NCBI RefSeq assembly: GCF_025502585.1
Contig: NZ_CP106679.1
Location: 1,655,001-1,719,000, forward strand
Source of the DNA: Reichenbachiella agarivorans
GTDB taxonomy: Bacteria > Bacteroidota > Bacteroidia > Cytophagales > Cyclobacteriaceae
Reading direction: 5' to 3'
DNA: 64,000 nt
The number at the start of each line of letters is the position of its first letter. Within the stretch, counting starts at the first letter, position 1. The notes under the pieces are model-generated. The model was not told the origin of the DNA and ran no database searches. It saw only the letters and a program-made list of their open reading frames with translations. Positions 28,975 to 38,266 of the stretch are shown piece after piece. The position numbers and the translations under genes were made by a program.

Positions 28975-29970
28975 ATGAAGAAATACGATATATATGGCAT
29001 TGGTAATGCCTTGGTAGATTTGGTATTCGAAGTAGATGAGAAATTCCTATCTGACAATGAGGTCGAAAAAGGTCTCATGACGCTAGTAGAAGAAGACCGA
29101 CAAAAGCAACTGATCAGCCAGATCCAAGTAAGCGAAAGCATGATGAAAGGCGGTGGATCAGCTGCCAACACGGTCGTGGCTGCTAGCCAATTTGGTGGCA
29201 CTTGTTACTACTCTTGCAAAGTGTCCAACGATGATTTTGGGACTTTCTACCTCAAAGATTTGAAAGACAATGGCGTGGATACCAAACTTATCCCTGAGAC
29301 AGCTCCAGCAGGTATTACAGGTAGATGTTTGGTCATGACGACTCCTGATGCTGAGCGTACGATGAATACTTTCTTGGGTATCACCTCTGATTTTTCGGTG
29401 GCGGAGATCGACGAAGAGGCGATCAAAAACTCTACTTACATCTACTCTGAGGGATATTTAGTGCCTTCTCCTTCGGGTCGTGACGCCATGAAAAAAGCTA
29501 TGGAAGTCGCCCGTGCCAATGGTGTGAAGGTTGCACTTTCTTTTTCTGATCCCAGTATGGTCAAGTTTTTCAATGCGGAGATGAAAGAAGTAGTGGGTAC
29601 CGGGGTTGATTTGTTGTTTTGCAATGAAGAAGAAGCGATGCTCTTTACTGATACGAAAAACATCTTGGATGCCAGAGAAGTATTGAAGGGAGTGGCTAAG
29701 AAATTTGTCATCACGATGGGTAAGAATGGTGCGATGATATTTGATGGGGATACCTTCGTCGATATAGAGCCGTATGCAGTAGACGCCATTGATACGAATG
29801 GTGCTGGAGACATGTTTGCAGGGGCATTTATGTACGGCATCACGCACGGTCACAGTTATGCCGAAGCGGGAAAGTTGGCCAGTTTGGCATCTTCCAAGGT
29901 CGTCTCTCAGTTCGGTCCAAGGCTGGAATGGTCGCAGGCCAAAGAGATTTTGAAACACTTAACAGAATAA
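28975..29970 (+). CDS. PfkB family carbohydrate/adenosine kinase
   Basis: A 331-residue ribokinase-fold kinase. MMKGGGSAANTVVAASQFGG near residue 58 is the substrate-binding signature 1, and DTNGAGDMFAGAFMYG near residue 268 is signature 2 with the catalytic Asp. The N-terminus IYGIGNALVDLVFEV and the length resemble adenosine kinase-like PfkB members of Bacteroidota, so phosphorylation of adenosine or a related nucleoside is the best guess. The sugar specificity cannot be read by eye. It ends in a strong hairpin and appears monocistronic. Confidence 0.87.
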   Translation: MKKYDIYGIGNALVDLVFEVDEKFLSDNEVEKGLMTLVEEDRQKQLISQIQVSESMMKGGGSAANTVVAASQFGGTCYYSCKVSNDDFGTFYLKDLKDNGVDTKLIPETAPAGITGRCLVMTTPDAERTMNTFLGITSDFSVAEIDEEAIKNSTYIYSEGYLVPSPSGRDAMKKAMEVARANGVKVALSFSDPSMVKFFNAEMKEVVGTGVDLLFCNEEEAMLFTDTKNILDAREVLKGVAKKFVITMGKNGAMIFDGDTFVDIEPYAVDAIDTNGAGDMFAGAFMYGITHGHSYAEAGKLASLASSKVVSQFGPRLEWSQAKEILKHLTE

Positions 29971-29978
29971 AATATTTA

Positions 29979-30024
29979 AGACCCAAGACCCAAGATTTTG
30001 AATTGGTTCTTGGGTCTTGGGTCT
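29979..30024 (+). terminator. Long hairpin after the PfkB kinase gene
   Basis: Two perfect 17-nt arms (AGACCCAAGACCCAAGA and its complement) enclose a 12-nt loop, 9 nt after the stop codon. Each arm is an internal GACCCAA duplication. The following T tract is poor (AATTTCG), so termination is inferred mainly from the stem. Confidence 0.65.
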
Positions 30025-30051
30025 AATTTCGCTACCGTTTACATAATATGT

Positions 30052-30084
30052 TTCGGTGTAGTTTTGATCTATATCATATATTTG
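30052..30084 (+). promoter_or_regulatory. Candidate promoter for the S9 peptidase gene
   Basis: TTTC (30052-30055), a near match to the -33 TTTG, lies 21 nt before an exact -7 box TATATTTG (30077-30084). This puts transcription start near 30091 and supports translation from ATG 30112. Confidence 0.55.
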
Positions 30085-30111
30085 TTTTAAATGATAATAG
30101 ATACAAGACAC

Positions 30112-32277
30112 ATGAAGCAATTATTAACCATTTTATTTCTTTCACTGGCAGTCTCGTCAGTTGCGCAAAAGAAAATTACGGTGGAAGATTTCACCGAAAA
30201 AGGCACTTTCAGATCTGACTACCTGTCCAGTCTCAACTGGATGAATAATGGTCTGTACTACTCTGCCTTGGAAGACAACCAAATCCTTCGATACAATGTC
30301 ACCACTGGAGCATCAGATTCGATACTAGTGGATGGTAACAAACTCAATATCAAGATTTCGGATTACGAATTCAGTGACAATGAAAAGAAAATCTTGTTGT
30401 TGACGGAGCAAAAATTCATCTACAGAAGATCCTACACAGCAGAGTATTATGTCTATACGTTTGAAGGGAGCGAATTGAAGAAACTTTCAAATGGTGGCCG
30501 TCAATCTTATGCGACATTCTCGCCAGACAATTCTATGGTGGCCTTTGTGAGGGAGAATAACCTGTACTATGTCAAGCTTGTCAACATGTCTGAATATGCA
30601 GTGACCAAAGATGGTAAATTCGGAAGCATCATCAATGGCAGTACAGATTGGGTGTACGAAGAAGAATTGTACCTAACCAAAGCATTTGAGTGGTCTCCAG
30701 ACAGCAAAAAAATTGCTTTCTTCCGTTTTGACGAAAGTCAGGTCAAAGAATACAATCTGCAATATTGGGACAATGGAGCCCTCTATCCCCGTGACTACAG
30801 ATACAAATACCCAAAGGCAGGCGAAGACAACGCTGTGGTGGAGGTTTTCATTCATCAATTGGCTAAAAACGAAAATGTCAAGGTAAAAACAGGCAAAGAG
30901 ACAGACGTCTATTATCCTAAAATGCAATGGACTCAGGATGCCAACATGCTGTCCTTGATGCAGCTGAATAGATTGCAAAACAAGCTAGATATCTACCATG
31001 TCAATGCACAATCTGGTGTGATGACCTTGGTGTTTACAGACAAGTCCAAAACCTATTTGGATGTGACCTATGCACATGAGCTGATTTATCTCAACAATGG
31101 GACACATTTTCTTTATTCAACCGAAAGAGAGGGCTACAAGCATTACTACCTACACCGTATGGACGGACAGATGCAAAACCCTATCACCAAAGGCAATTGG
31201 GAGGCGGAAGAGTTTGTTGGTTTAGATCAATCTTCTAAGACGCCAGTGCTATACTACATTTCCACAGAGGGATCGTCGATGGAACGCCACTTGTACAAAG
31301 TAGACATCAAAGGCAAAGGTAAAATGAAATTGAGCACCAAAGCAGGAACCAATTCTGTGGATATGAGCAAGGATTTCAAATATTACATTGCGTATAACAG
31401 TTCTAGTACTACACCTTTGGAGATTTCTTTGGTTTCAACCAAAACCAATAAGCTGATCAAAGTACTCAAAGACAATCAGGCGCTCAAAGATAGAATCCAA
31501 GCGTATCAACTCAGCGAAAAAATCTTTTTCCAGATTGACGGGGCAGATCAGAATCAGTTGAATGCCTACATGTTACAACCTGCCAATATGGACAGCACGA
31601 AGAAATACCCTGTCTTGATCTATCAATACAGCGGGCCTGGATCTCAAAACGTGACCAATAGCTGGTCTGGTGGACATTACTACTATCACCAAATGCTGGT
31701 ACAGAACGGCTACATCGTAGTATGTGTAGACTCTCGTGGGACTGGCGGACGCGGAGAGGCGTTCAAGAAAATGACTTACATGAATCTAGGAAAAATGGAA
31801 GTAGAAGACATGTTTGCTAGTGCCAAATTCCTAGGTAAGATGAGTTTTGTGGATTCAAATAGAATTGGTATCTGGGGATGGAGCTATGGAGGACACATGT
31901 CGTCTCTGGCCATGATGACTGGCGATGGTATCTTCAAAGCAGGTGTAGCCGTGGCACCAGTGACCAACTGGAGATTTTATGACACCATCTACACCGAGCG
32001 CTATATGAGAAAGCCTCAGGACAATCCAGAAGGTTATGACAGCAATTCTCCCAACACCTATGCTCAACAGCTCAAAGGGAATTTTCTACTAATCCATGGC
32101 ACAGGTGATGACAATGTCCATTTCCAAAATGCAGTGATGCTCCAAGAGAGTTTGATTCAGGCCAACAAGCAATTTGATTCATTTTATTATCCAGACAAGG
32201 CACATAGCCTATATGGAGGGAAAACACGGACACATCTTTACACGATGATGACCAACTGGATTATGAGCAATTTGTAA
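30112..32277 (+). CDS. S9 family serine peptidase (dipeptidyl peptidase IV-like)
   Basis: A 721-residue secreted peptidase. The signal peptide (LLTILFLSLAVSSVAQ) starts at ATG 30112, which also fits the promoter; an in-frame ATG at 30091 would add seven residues. Residues ~20-480 form the DPP IV-type beta-propeller, with WVYEEEL giving the conserved double-Glu that binds the peptide N-terminus. The alpha/beta-hydrolase domain has the nucleophile GWSYGG (Ser codon 31881), Asp in GTGDDNVHF and His in DKAHSLYGG. It probably removes Xaa-Pro dipeptides in the periplasm. Length is normal. Confidence 0.95.
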   Translation: MKQLLTILFLSLAVSSVAQKKITVEDFTEKGTFRSDYLSSLNWMNNGLYYSALEDNQILRYNVTTGASDSILVDGNKLNIKISDYEFSDNEKKILLLTEQKFIYRRSYTAEYYVYTFEGSELKKLSNGGRQSYATFSPDNSMVAFVRENNLYYVKLVNMSEYAVTKDGKFGSIINGSTDWVYEEELYLTKAFEWSPDSKKIAFFRFDESQVKEYNLQYWDNGALYPRDYRYKYPKAGEDNAVVEVFIHQLAKNENVKVKTGKETDVYYPKMQWTQDANMLSLMQLNRLQNKLDIYHVNAQSGVMTLVFTDKSKTYLDVTYAHELIYLNNGTHFLYSTEREGYKHYYLHRMDGQMQNPITKGNWEAEEFVGLDQSSKTPVLYYISTEGSSMERHLYKVDIKGKGKMKLSTKAGTNSVDMSKDFKYYIAYNSSSTTPLEISLVSTKTNKLIKVLKDNQALKDRIQAYQLSEKIFFQIDGADQNQLNAYMLQPANMDSTKKYPVLIYQYSGPGSQNVTNSWSGGHYYYHQMLVQNGYIVVCVDSRGTGGRGEAFKKMTYMNLGKMEVEDMFASAKFLGKMSFVDSNRIGIWGWSYGGHMSSLAMMTGDGIFKAGVAVAPVTNWRFYDTIYTERYMRKPQDNPEGYDSNSPNTYAQQLKGNFLLIHGTGDDNVHFQNAVMLQESLIQANKQFDSFYYPDKAHSLYGGKTRTHLYTMMTNWIMSNL

Positions 32278-32301
32278 AATATAACTACCTTTGTCTTGCG
32301 A

Positions 32302-32337
32302 AAGCAATCCCTTGGTTTACAAGGGATTGCTTTTTTT
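32302..32337 (+). terminator. Intrinsic terminator after the S9 peptidase gene
   Basis: Arms AAGCAATCCCTTG and CAAGGGATTGCTT with a 3-5 nt loop are followed by seven T, 25 nt after the stop. Confidence 0.9.
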
Positions 32338-32348
32338 ATACTCTATAG

Positions 32349-33230
32349 ATGAACAGAAAATTTTTCATTGTTGCAAACCCATATTCTGGAAAGGGTAAGG
32401 CCCAAGCTGCACTGAGTATGCTCAAAAAGAGGCTGGACAAGGAAAATTTTTACTACGCTATATTCATCACTCCAAAGAGCGAAATCTTAGACGAATTTAT
32501 AGAGGAAAACCTGTTTACCGATACGACAGATGTGGTCGTGATCGGTGGAGATGGCACAATCAACGCGACACTCAATGCACTCCGCGGAAAAGATATGGTG
32601 CTCAGTTTTATCCCTGTGGGGACAGGCAACGATTTCATCAAGACCATTCAAATAGGCAATGATCTGAGTGAGCAAATTCATACGATTATCCATGGTGGAG
32701 AAAGAACCATTGATATTGGTATCTGCAATAACCGAAAATTTATCAATGGTGTCGGAGTAGGCTTTGATGGACAAATTGTACATGACGATTTACGATCCAA
32801 AAGTATATTTTCTGGACATCTCAAATACCTCTTGCTCGTACTGAAAATATTAGGAAGTTATCGATCAAGAAAGTTTGTCTACTACATGGATGGACAAAGA
32901 TTGGAAATGAACCTGATCCTAATGGCTGTTCACAATGGGACTACCTTTGGTGGGGGCTTCAAATTGAATCCAGATTCTAAAATTGACGATGGTTTACTCA
33001 ATATCTGTACTGTTGGCAGAATCTCCTACTTCAGGAGATTTTTTAATGTAGGAAAGTTTAGCTTTGGAACTCATGGTCGATTACCAGAGGTCAATTTTTA
33101 TCAAGTGAAGCATATCCGTATTGAGACCAATGATGCATTAATGGCTCATATCGACGGAGAGTTTTTTGGTCATCCTCCTTTTGAAATAACGGTGGCAGAA
33201 AAAGCGCAGCGAATCAGAGTAAAGAGATAG
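32349..33230 (+). CDS. Diacylglycerol/lipid kinase family protein (YegS/DgkB type)
   Basis: A 293-residue cytoplasmic kinase with the DAGK catalytic domain: ANPYSGKGKA at residue 9, GGDGTIN at 66-72 (nucleotide loop) and FIPVGTGNDFI near residue 94. The C-terminal beta-sandwich carries NGTTFGGGFKLNPDSKIDDGLL, a family hallmark. The substrate may be diacylglycerol or another lipid alcohol; the sequence does not decide. yjbQ follows 21 nt later, probably in one transcript. Confidence 0.92.
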   Translation: MNRKFFIVANPYSGKGKAQAALSMLKKRLDKENFYYAIFITPKSEILDEFIEENLFTDTTDVVVIGGDGTINATLNALRGKDMVLSFIPVGTGNDFIKTIQIGNDLSEQIHTIIHGGERTIDIGICNNRKFINGVGVGFDGQIVHDDLRSKSIFSGHLKYLLLVLKILGSYRSRKFVYYMDGQRLEMNLILMAVHNGTTFGGGFKLNPDSKIDDGLLNICTVGRISYFRRFFNVGKFSFGTHGRLPEVNFYQVKHIRIETNDALMAHIDGEFFGHPPFEITVAEKAQRIRVKR

Positions 33231-33251
33231 ACTTTTTGCTATTAATCATTT

Positions 33252-33674
33252 ATGAAGAGTTTTCAAAAAGAGATTTTATTGCCAGCCTATCGACGAGGTT
33301 TTCATCTCGTAACAGAAGAAATCTTAGCTCATATTCCTGAAATCAAGTCGATTGAGATCGGAATATTCCACGTATTTATCCAGCACACGTCTGCAAGTCT
33401 CACAATCAATGAAAATGCTGATCCCACAGTGAGGAAGGATTTTGAAAGCCACATCAACAAAATGGTACCAGAGGATGCTCCATACTACCGTCACAACTAT
33501 GAAGGGTCAGACGATATGCCCGCTCACATCAAGTCTTCTATGATGGGGAGTTCCGTCTCTATCCCCATCACACACGGGAAACTCAATATGGGTGTCTGGC
33601 AAGGCATCTATCTCTGCGAACACCGAAACCACGGAGGCTCTAGGAGATTAGTGCTCACTGCGATGGGGAATTAG
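33252..33674 (+). CDS. YjbQ family protein (UPF0047, secondary thiamine-phosphate synthase-like)
   Basis: A 140-residue cytoplasmic protein with the full family signature HTSASLTINENADPTVRKD and HMGVWQGIYLCEHR-like C-terminus (read here as NMGVWQGIYLCEHRN). Conserved His and Glu residues bind a metal. E. coli YjbQ has weak thiamine-phosphate synthase activity in vitro, but the physiological role is unclear. It is convergent with the ABC permease gene with only 33 nt between them. Confidence 0.93.
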   Translation: MKSFQKEILLPAYRRGFHLVTEEILAHIPEIKSIEIGIFHVFIQHTSASLTINENADPTVRKDFESHINKMVPEDAPYYRHNYEGSDDMPAHIKSSMMGSSVSIPITHGKLNMGVWQGIYLCEHRNHGGSRRLVLTAMGN

Positions 33675-33707
33675 AAACAGGGGCAAAGTTCAAATCTTGA
33701 ATTCATT

Positions 33708-35027
33708 CTAGCTTTTCATCATAAACCACTTCGCCAGCGTCTTGTAATTCACCTTGGTGCCGTGCATGAAGATGCCCACTCTGTAGATTCTACTGGCGAG
33801 CCAAGTTGTGAATAAGAAGCCTCCAATCGTCAATAACATGGACAAAATAATCTGCCATGCAGGTACATCAAACGGAATCCTCATCATCATGATCACTGGG
33901 GATGTAAAGGGAATCATTGACAACCAGAAAGCAAAGCTTCCGTGGGGATCGTTGATTACGGCTGACAACACTACCACAGAGAAAATGAGTGGAATGGTCA
34001 CCGGAAACATGAACTGCTGTGAATCTGCGTCACTGTCCACGGCCGAACCAATGGCCGCAAACAAAGCACCATAAAACAAATAGCCAGCTATGAAGTAAAA
34101 TACAAAACACGAAATAACCAAAGGCAGATTAATATGCCCTACAGCATTCATGGATTTTTGAATCACCTCTTGAGTTTGCGAGTTGTTGGCTGCCATGGGT
34201 GTCGTCTGGTTGGCTTGACTGATGGCTTCCATCTGCTCTGGAGTTGCATCACCTACTACGAATGAACTGATGCCAGTGACAATCGCACTTGATAGCGCCA
34301 CCCAAAGCAAAAATTGGGTCAGACCTACGCTACCTACTCCTATTATCTTGCCCATCATAAGATGAAAAGGTCTGACCGAAGCAATGATTACTTCGATAAT
34401 TCTGTTTGTTTTTTCTTCGATCACGCCACGCATGATTTGCGCACCATAGAGGAAGATGAAAAAATAAATAAGAAAGGCACCTAAATACCCTACTGCAGTA
34501 GCCGCTCCTGTGCTGCTTTCATTTTCGTCTCCCGACTCAGAGAGGTTGACCGTCTGAACATAGACTTGGGCTTTCAGTCCATCCAAAAACTCTTGGTTGA
34601 GTCCTGAGTTCAACAACTTAATATTTTCAACTCTATCTCTCATCATTCCCTCCAGACTGGCTTGAAAACTAATGCCCGGGTTTTGAGTAGCGTAGAATTT
34701 GGCACCTTCAGGGTTTTCGATAGTCATTTCTGGAATGTACAGCAGTCCAAATACATCATTGCTATTGAGGGTAGATTTGGCCGATTCTAGATCTTCATCG
34801 ATGTACTCATAGGTGGTATTGTCATTGCTTACAAACTCATCGGTAAACAACCCAGACTCATCTAGGATTTGTATCACCTTGTGATCCCCTTCGCGAGTAG
34901 CCAACCAGATAGGGACAATAAACAGACCTGAGAACAAAAGAGGCCCTAAAATTGTCATAATCAAAAAGGATTTCTTTTTGACTCGTGACATATATTCTCT
35001 TTTGATAATGAGTAAAATCTTATTCAT
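33708..35027 (-). CDS. ABC-2 type transporter permease (NatB-like)
   Basis: A 439-residue inner-membrane protein. An N-terminal membrane helix (SFLIMTILGPLLFSGLFIVPIWL) is followed by a ~150-residue extracytoplasmic domain and about five C-terminal helices, including the conserved IMRGVIEEKTNRIIEVIIASVRPFHLMMGK. This is the NatB/YhaP pattern of sodium or drug exporters. Substrate is unknown. Its start overlaps the end of the ATPase gene by 8 nt, so the two form one transporter. Confidence 0.9.
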   Translation of the reverse strand: MNKILLIIKREYMSRVKKKSFLIMTILGPLLFSGLFIVPIWLATREGDHKVIQILDESGLFTDEFVSNDNTTYEYIDEDLESAKSTLNSNDVFGLLYIPEMTIENPEGAKFYATQNPGISFQASLEGMMRDRVENIKLLNSGLNQEFLDGLKAQVYVQTVNLSESGDENESSTGAATAVGYLGAFLIYFFIFLYGAQIMRGVIEEKTNRIIEVIIASVRPFHLMMGKIIGVGSVGLTQFLLWVALSSAIVTGISSFVVGDATPEQMEAISQANQTTPMAANNSQTQEVIQKSMNAVGHINLPLVISCFVFYFIAGYLFYGALFAAIGSAVDSDADSQQFMFPVTIPLIFSVVVLSAVINDPHGSFAFWLSMIPFTSPVIMMMRIPFDVPAWQIILSMLLTIGGFLFTTWLASRIYRVGIFMHGTKVNYKTLAKWFMMKS

Positions 35028-35931
35028 GGCTGGTGGGTTTTACAGTGGAAATGAAAATGTCATTGATGGATGGGATTTTTTCGTTGAGAGAAACCAAAGT
35101 TGAGTTTTGAGTGATCTTGTTGACCAAATCATTTACGCCGAAGGAATCCAATAACTTGATTTCAGACTGCATCACTCCTTCCTGTTCGTGACTATTTACA
35201 ATGTCAAACTGATCAGAAGGACTCAACTGTTGGCCAGTATATTCGACGATGAATGTATTGTCTCGGTAGCGATTTTTGATCTCCTTTTTAGAACCTGAAA
35301 TGACCAAACTGGCGTGATGGATCAAAGCTATGTCATCGCACAGCTCCTCCACAGATTCCATTCTGTGTGTCGAAAAGATGACAGTGGTGCCTCTGTTTCT
35401 CATTTCCAATATTTCATCTTTGATCAGGTTGGCATTGACTGGATCAAAACCAGAAAACGGTTCGTCTAAGATGATCAAACTGGGGTCATGAATCACCGTC
35501 GCTATAAACTGAATTTTTTGCTGCATGCCTTTGGACAAATCCTCGACATTCTTATTCGTCCAAGAACTGATTTCTAATTTCTTTAACCAAAATTTGATTT
35601 TGTCTACTGCATCAGATTTGGACATTCCCTTGAGTTGTGCAAGGTATAGGAGTTGTTCTCCCACTTTCATCTTTTTGTAGAGTCCTCTTTCTTCTGGGAG
35701 GTAACCGATTTTTCGGATGTGTTCTGGTTCCAATTTGGAACCGTGAAAAAGAACCTCTCCAGCATCGGGCATGATGATTTGAGTAATGATTCTAATCAGG
35801 GTGGTTTTACCAGCACCATTGGGTCCTAATAGTCCAAATATGCTGTTTTCTGGGATTGAAAATGAAATGTTTTCGAGGGCTTGGTGGCTACCATAGGCCT
35901 TAGAAATTTCCTTAATGTCTAATAAATTCAA
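35020..35931 (-). CDS. ABC transporter ATP-binding protein (NatA-like)
   Basis: A 303-residue ATPase. Walker A GPNGAGKTT is near residue 36, the ABC signature LSKGMQQK near 127, Walker B SLIILDEPFSG near 152, and the H-loop STHRM near 186. A C-terminal extension of about 80 residues is typical of NatA-type exporters with a DUF4162-like tail. The start codon is TTG at 35931, supported by the family N-terminus (NLLDIKEISKAYG). It pairs with the overlapping permease gene. Confidence 0.93.
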   Translation of the reverse strand: MNLLDIKEISKAYGSHQALENISFSIPENSIFGLLGPNGAGKTTLIRIITQIIMPDAGEVLFHGSKLEPEHIRKIGYLPEERGLYKKMKVGEQLLYLAQLKGMSKSDAVDKIKFWLKKLEISSWTNKNVEDLSKGMQQKIQFIATVIHDPSLIILDEPFSGFDPVNANLIKDEILEMRNRGTTVIFSTHRMESVEELCDDIALIHHASLVISGSKKEIKNRYRDNTFIVEYTGQQLSPSDQFDIVNSHEQEGVMQSEIKLLDSFGVNDLVNKITQNSTLVSLNEKIPSINDIFISTVKPTSHE

Positions 35932-35998
35932 GTCAAGTCGATTATGTGATACGCTAGTTTAGTACCATTTGACAAAAATTTCTTACAAGATTGGAAAT

Positions 35999-36895
35999 TT
36001 ATTTTACGTACTCGAAGGTTATATTGCCTAATGCCACGTCTATGACGAATTCCATCAGGTTTTTTGCATTGGGTTTGTAGCTTTTGCTAGCATAGATGCC
36101 ATCGCCTATTTTTTCAAACCCTTGTTCGAGGGAATACTTGCACAAAGGAGAGCTCTTGAAGCGGATGATTGCTGGGAACTCGGACTCTGGGACAATGACT
36201 TTGAGCGTACCTGCACCGATGCTTGCATTGACAGTACATTTCTGACTGACCCCTTGTCCAAAATCCAGTACAGCTGTCCCAAATCCCACTTCGGCAATTA
36301 CATGATTGGCTCTAGCCAGGTGCATCTTTTGTGTGACCAATGTACCCAAGTCTACTATTACCGAAAATGTATCCATTTGACATCTGTTCATTCCGCCAGC
36401 ACTGTAGTTGATGTTGACATCTGCACTGCCAGATTCTATTTTAAAATGGGCCACTGAGAGGTTGGATAGGTCGATGTAAGTGTCACCCACTCCGTAGTTC
36501 AAATTGAGCTTGTAGATTTTTTGGTCTGTGAGGTAGACTTTCCAATAGTCCTTTTCTGAGGCACTGCTTTCACTCCCGAAAACATTGTAAGTGATGGCGT
36601 GACTTAATCCCCGCTTGTTGTAGTCTTCTAGTTCTAGGTTGACCCAGTTGGTCGCTCCGCGGACGGATGATTTGAATGTAGGATTGACATCAGAAAGGGA
36701 AGGATTACCATATATGGTGAGGGGATCTTGGTGGTGGGAGGGTTTGACGAAGCAAGTGCCAGAAGTGGCCTTCATGGAAAAATCAACAGTGTCGTAGGAA
36801 GCATCGTTCTTCAAAGTATAAAACTTCTTCAGTTGACAATGCCCCTCAAATCCCCATGCACATGCTGCCAAAGCAACCAACAATATCCTAAACAT
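35999..36895 (-). CDS. Secreted toastrack-like beta-sheet protein
   Basis: A 298-residue secreted protein. I place the start at ATG 36895, where a signal peptide begins (FRILLVALAACAWG); the ATG at 36937 abuts a palindrome and would add 14 residues. The middle and end (YKLNLNYGVGDTYIDLSNL, FKIESGSADVNINYS, IGAGTLKVIVPE) repeat the short-strand pattern of LiaF-type toastrack/DUF4097 solenoids. Function is unknown. In Firmicutes such domains report cell-wall stress, but that cannot be carried over here. Gene stands alone between transporter and dnaJ operons. Confidence 0.7.
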   Translation of the reverse strand: MFRILLVALAACAWGFEGHCQLKKFYTLKNDASYDTVDFSMKATSGTCFVKPSHHQDPLTIYGNPSLSDVNPTFKSSVRGATNWVNLELEDYNKRGLSHAITYNVFGSESSASEKDYWKVYLTDQKIYKLNLNYGVGDTYIDLSNLSVAHFKIESGSADVNINYSAGGMNRCQMDTFSVIVDLGTLVTQKMHLARANHVIAEVGFGTAVLDFGQGVSQKCTVNASIGAGTLKVIVPESEFPAIIRFKSSPLCKYSLEQGFEKIGDGIYASKSYKPNAKNLMEFVIDVALGNITFEYVK

Positions 36896-36940
36896 GAATG
36901 TAGTTACGGAAAACAGAACTTTCTGGTTATAAATCATCTT

Positions 36941-36960
36941 GAATTACTTAATTCAAGCGG
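36941..36960 (-). promoter_or_regulatory. Palindrome upstream of the toastrack-like gene
   Basis: The minus strand reads CTTGAATT-AAGT-AATTCAAG, a perfect inverted repeat with 8-nt arms, 45 nt before ATG 36895. It has the same arm length and loop length as the icmF palindrome but differs at the outer bases and lacks the AACT/TTTA flanks. Confidence 0.4.
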
Positions 36961-37065
36961 TAATTGCAAAAAATAGTAACAAGTGAAGTACCAACCCTTC
37001 ACTCTTTTTCTTATCAATACTGGGTCAATTCACGTATTTTCCCAATTATAAACCTCGAAAATAAA

Positions 37066-37102
37066 ATGAAAGGGTTGAAATCAAAAATTCCAGCCCTTTC
37101 AT
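37066..37102 (-). terminator. Intrinsic terminator after grpE-dnaJ
   Basis: On the minus strand arms ATGAAAGGG and CCCTTTCAT, extended by CTG/CAA, enclose a ~13-nt loop and are followed by TTTATTTTC. It lies 32 nt after the dnaJ stop. Confidence 0.75.
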
Positions 37103-37133
37103 TCTCCATTTTCTATCATTCCTTTAGCTCGGA

Positions 37134-38264
37134 TCAAAAGAATTCTTTGATTTTCTCGAAGAATCCTTTATCTGTCTTAGAAGGATTTGGCGCAAAGTTG
37201 TCAGAGTTGCGCATGCTTTCGAGTTTTTCACGCTCATCTGCCGTCAAGGTCTTGGGAGTCCATACGTTGACGTGGATCAACTGATCTCCTTTGCCATATC
37301 CATTGATATCCTTGATTCCTTTGCCTCTGAGACGAAGAATTTTGCCACTTTGTGTTCCTGCATCGATTTTGATCTTGACCTTGCCATCGATGGTGGGGAC
37401 TTCTACAGAAGTACCTAATACTGCATCTACGAAATTCAAATAGAGATCAAAAACAATGTTGTTTCCATCTCTTTTGAGGATTTCTTCTTCCTTCTCTTCT
37501 ATGACGATGAGCAAATCACCAGGTACTCCACCCCCTGGGGCTTCATTTCCCTTGCCAGACATAGAGAGTTGCATGCCTTCTACTACACCAGCAGGAATTT
37601 TGACTGAGATGACCTCTTCTTTGTATGTCAAGCCTGAGCTATCTACCCCTGGAGGTTTCTTGTCTATGGTTTGTCCTGCGCCATTGCATGAGGGGCAAGT
37701 TGATGCAGATACCATCTGTCCTAGCATGGTGTTGACGACCTTTTGTACCTGACCTGAACCTTGACATTGGGGACAAGTTCTGAAAGTCACGCCATCGGCA
37801 GCCACTAGTCTGTTTACCTTTATTTTTTTCTCTACACCGTGTGCGATGTCTTCGAGAGACAGTTTCAGTTTGATACGAAGGTTGGTGCCTTTTCTTCTGC
37901 GCTGACGTCCACCGCCTCCACCGAAGAAGCTTTCGAATCCTCCGCCTCCACCTCCGCCACCGAAGATGTCTCCAAACTGAGAGAATATGTCGTCCATAGA
38001 CATACCGCCTCCACCATAACCACCCCCACTAGAGGCTCCACCCATTCCCGCATGACCAAACTGATCATAGCGTTGTTTCTTTTGTGGGTCGCTCAAGACT
38101 TCATAGGCTTCAGCAGCTTCTTTGAAACTCTCTTCTGCCTCTTTGTTGTCTGGGTTTTTGTCTGGGTGATATTTGATAGCAAGTTTACGATAGGCCTTTT
38201 TGATCTCATCAGCCGTCGCGGACTTGCTTACCCCCAATACCTCGTAATAATCTCTTTTTGCCAT
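37134..38264 (-). CDS. dnaJ: Chaperone DnaJ with a reduced zinc-binding domain
   Basis: A 376-residue Hsp40 co-chaperone stimulating DnaK. The J-domain has HPD at 33-35. A Gly-rich linker covers residues 71-120 and the C-terminal substrate-binding beta domains are normal ([34 protein letters not shown]). The central zinc domain has only two CxxCxGxG motifs (C164/C167 and C190/C193) instead of four: [15 protein letters not shown] replaces the first and the [14 protein letters not shown] segment replaces the last. One zinc site can still form. It overlaps no gene and lies 2 nt after grpE. Confidence 0.95.
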   Translation of the reverse strand: MAKRDYYEVLGVSKSATADEIKKAYRKLAIKYHPDKNPDNKEAEESFKEAAEAYEVLSDPQKKQRYDQFGHAGMGGASSGGGYGGGGMSMDDIFSQFGDIFGGGGGGGGFESFFGGGGGRQRRRKGTNLRIKLKLSLEDIAHGVEKKIKVNRLVAADGVTFRTCPQCQGSGQVQKVVNTMLGQMVSASTCPSCNGAGQTIDKKPPGVDSSGLTYKEEVISVKIPAGVVEGMQLSMSGKGNEAPGGGVPGDLLIVIEEKEEEILKRDGNNIVFDLYLNFVDAVLGTSVEVPTIDGKVKIKIDAGTQSGKILRLRGKGIKDINGYGKGDQLIHVNVWTPKTLTADEREKLESMRNSDNFAPNPSKTDKGFFEKIKEFF

Positions 38265-38266
38265 AA

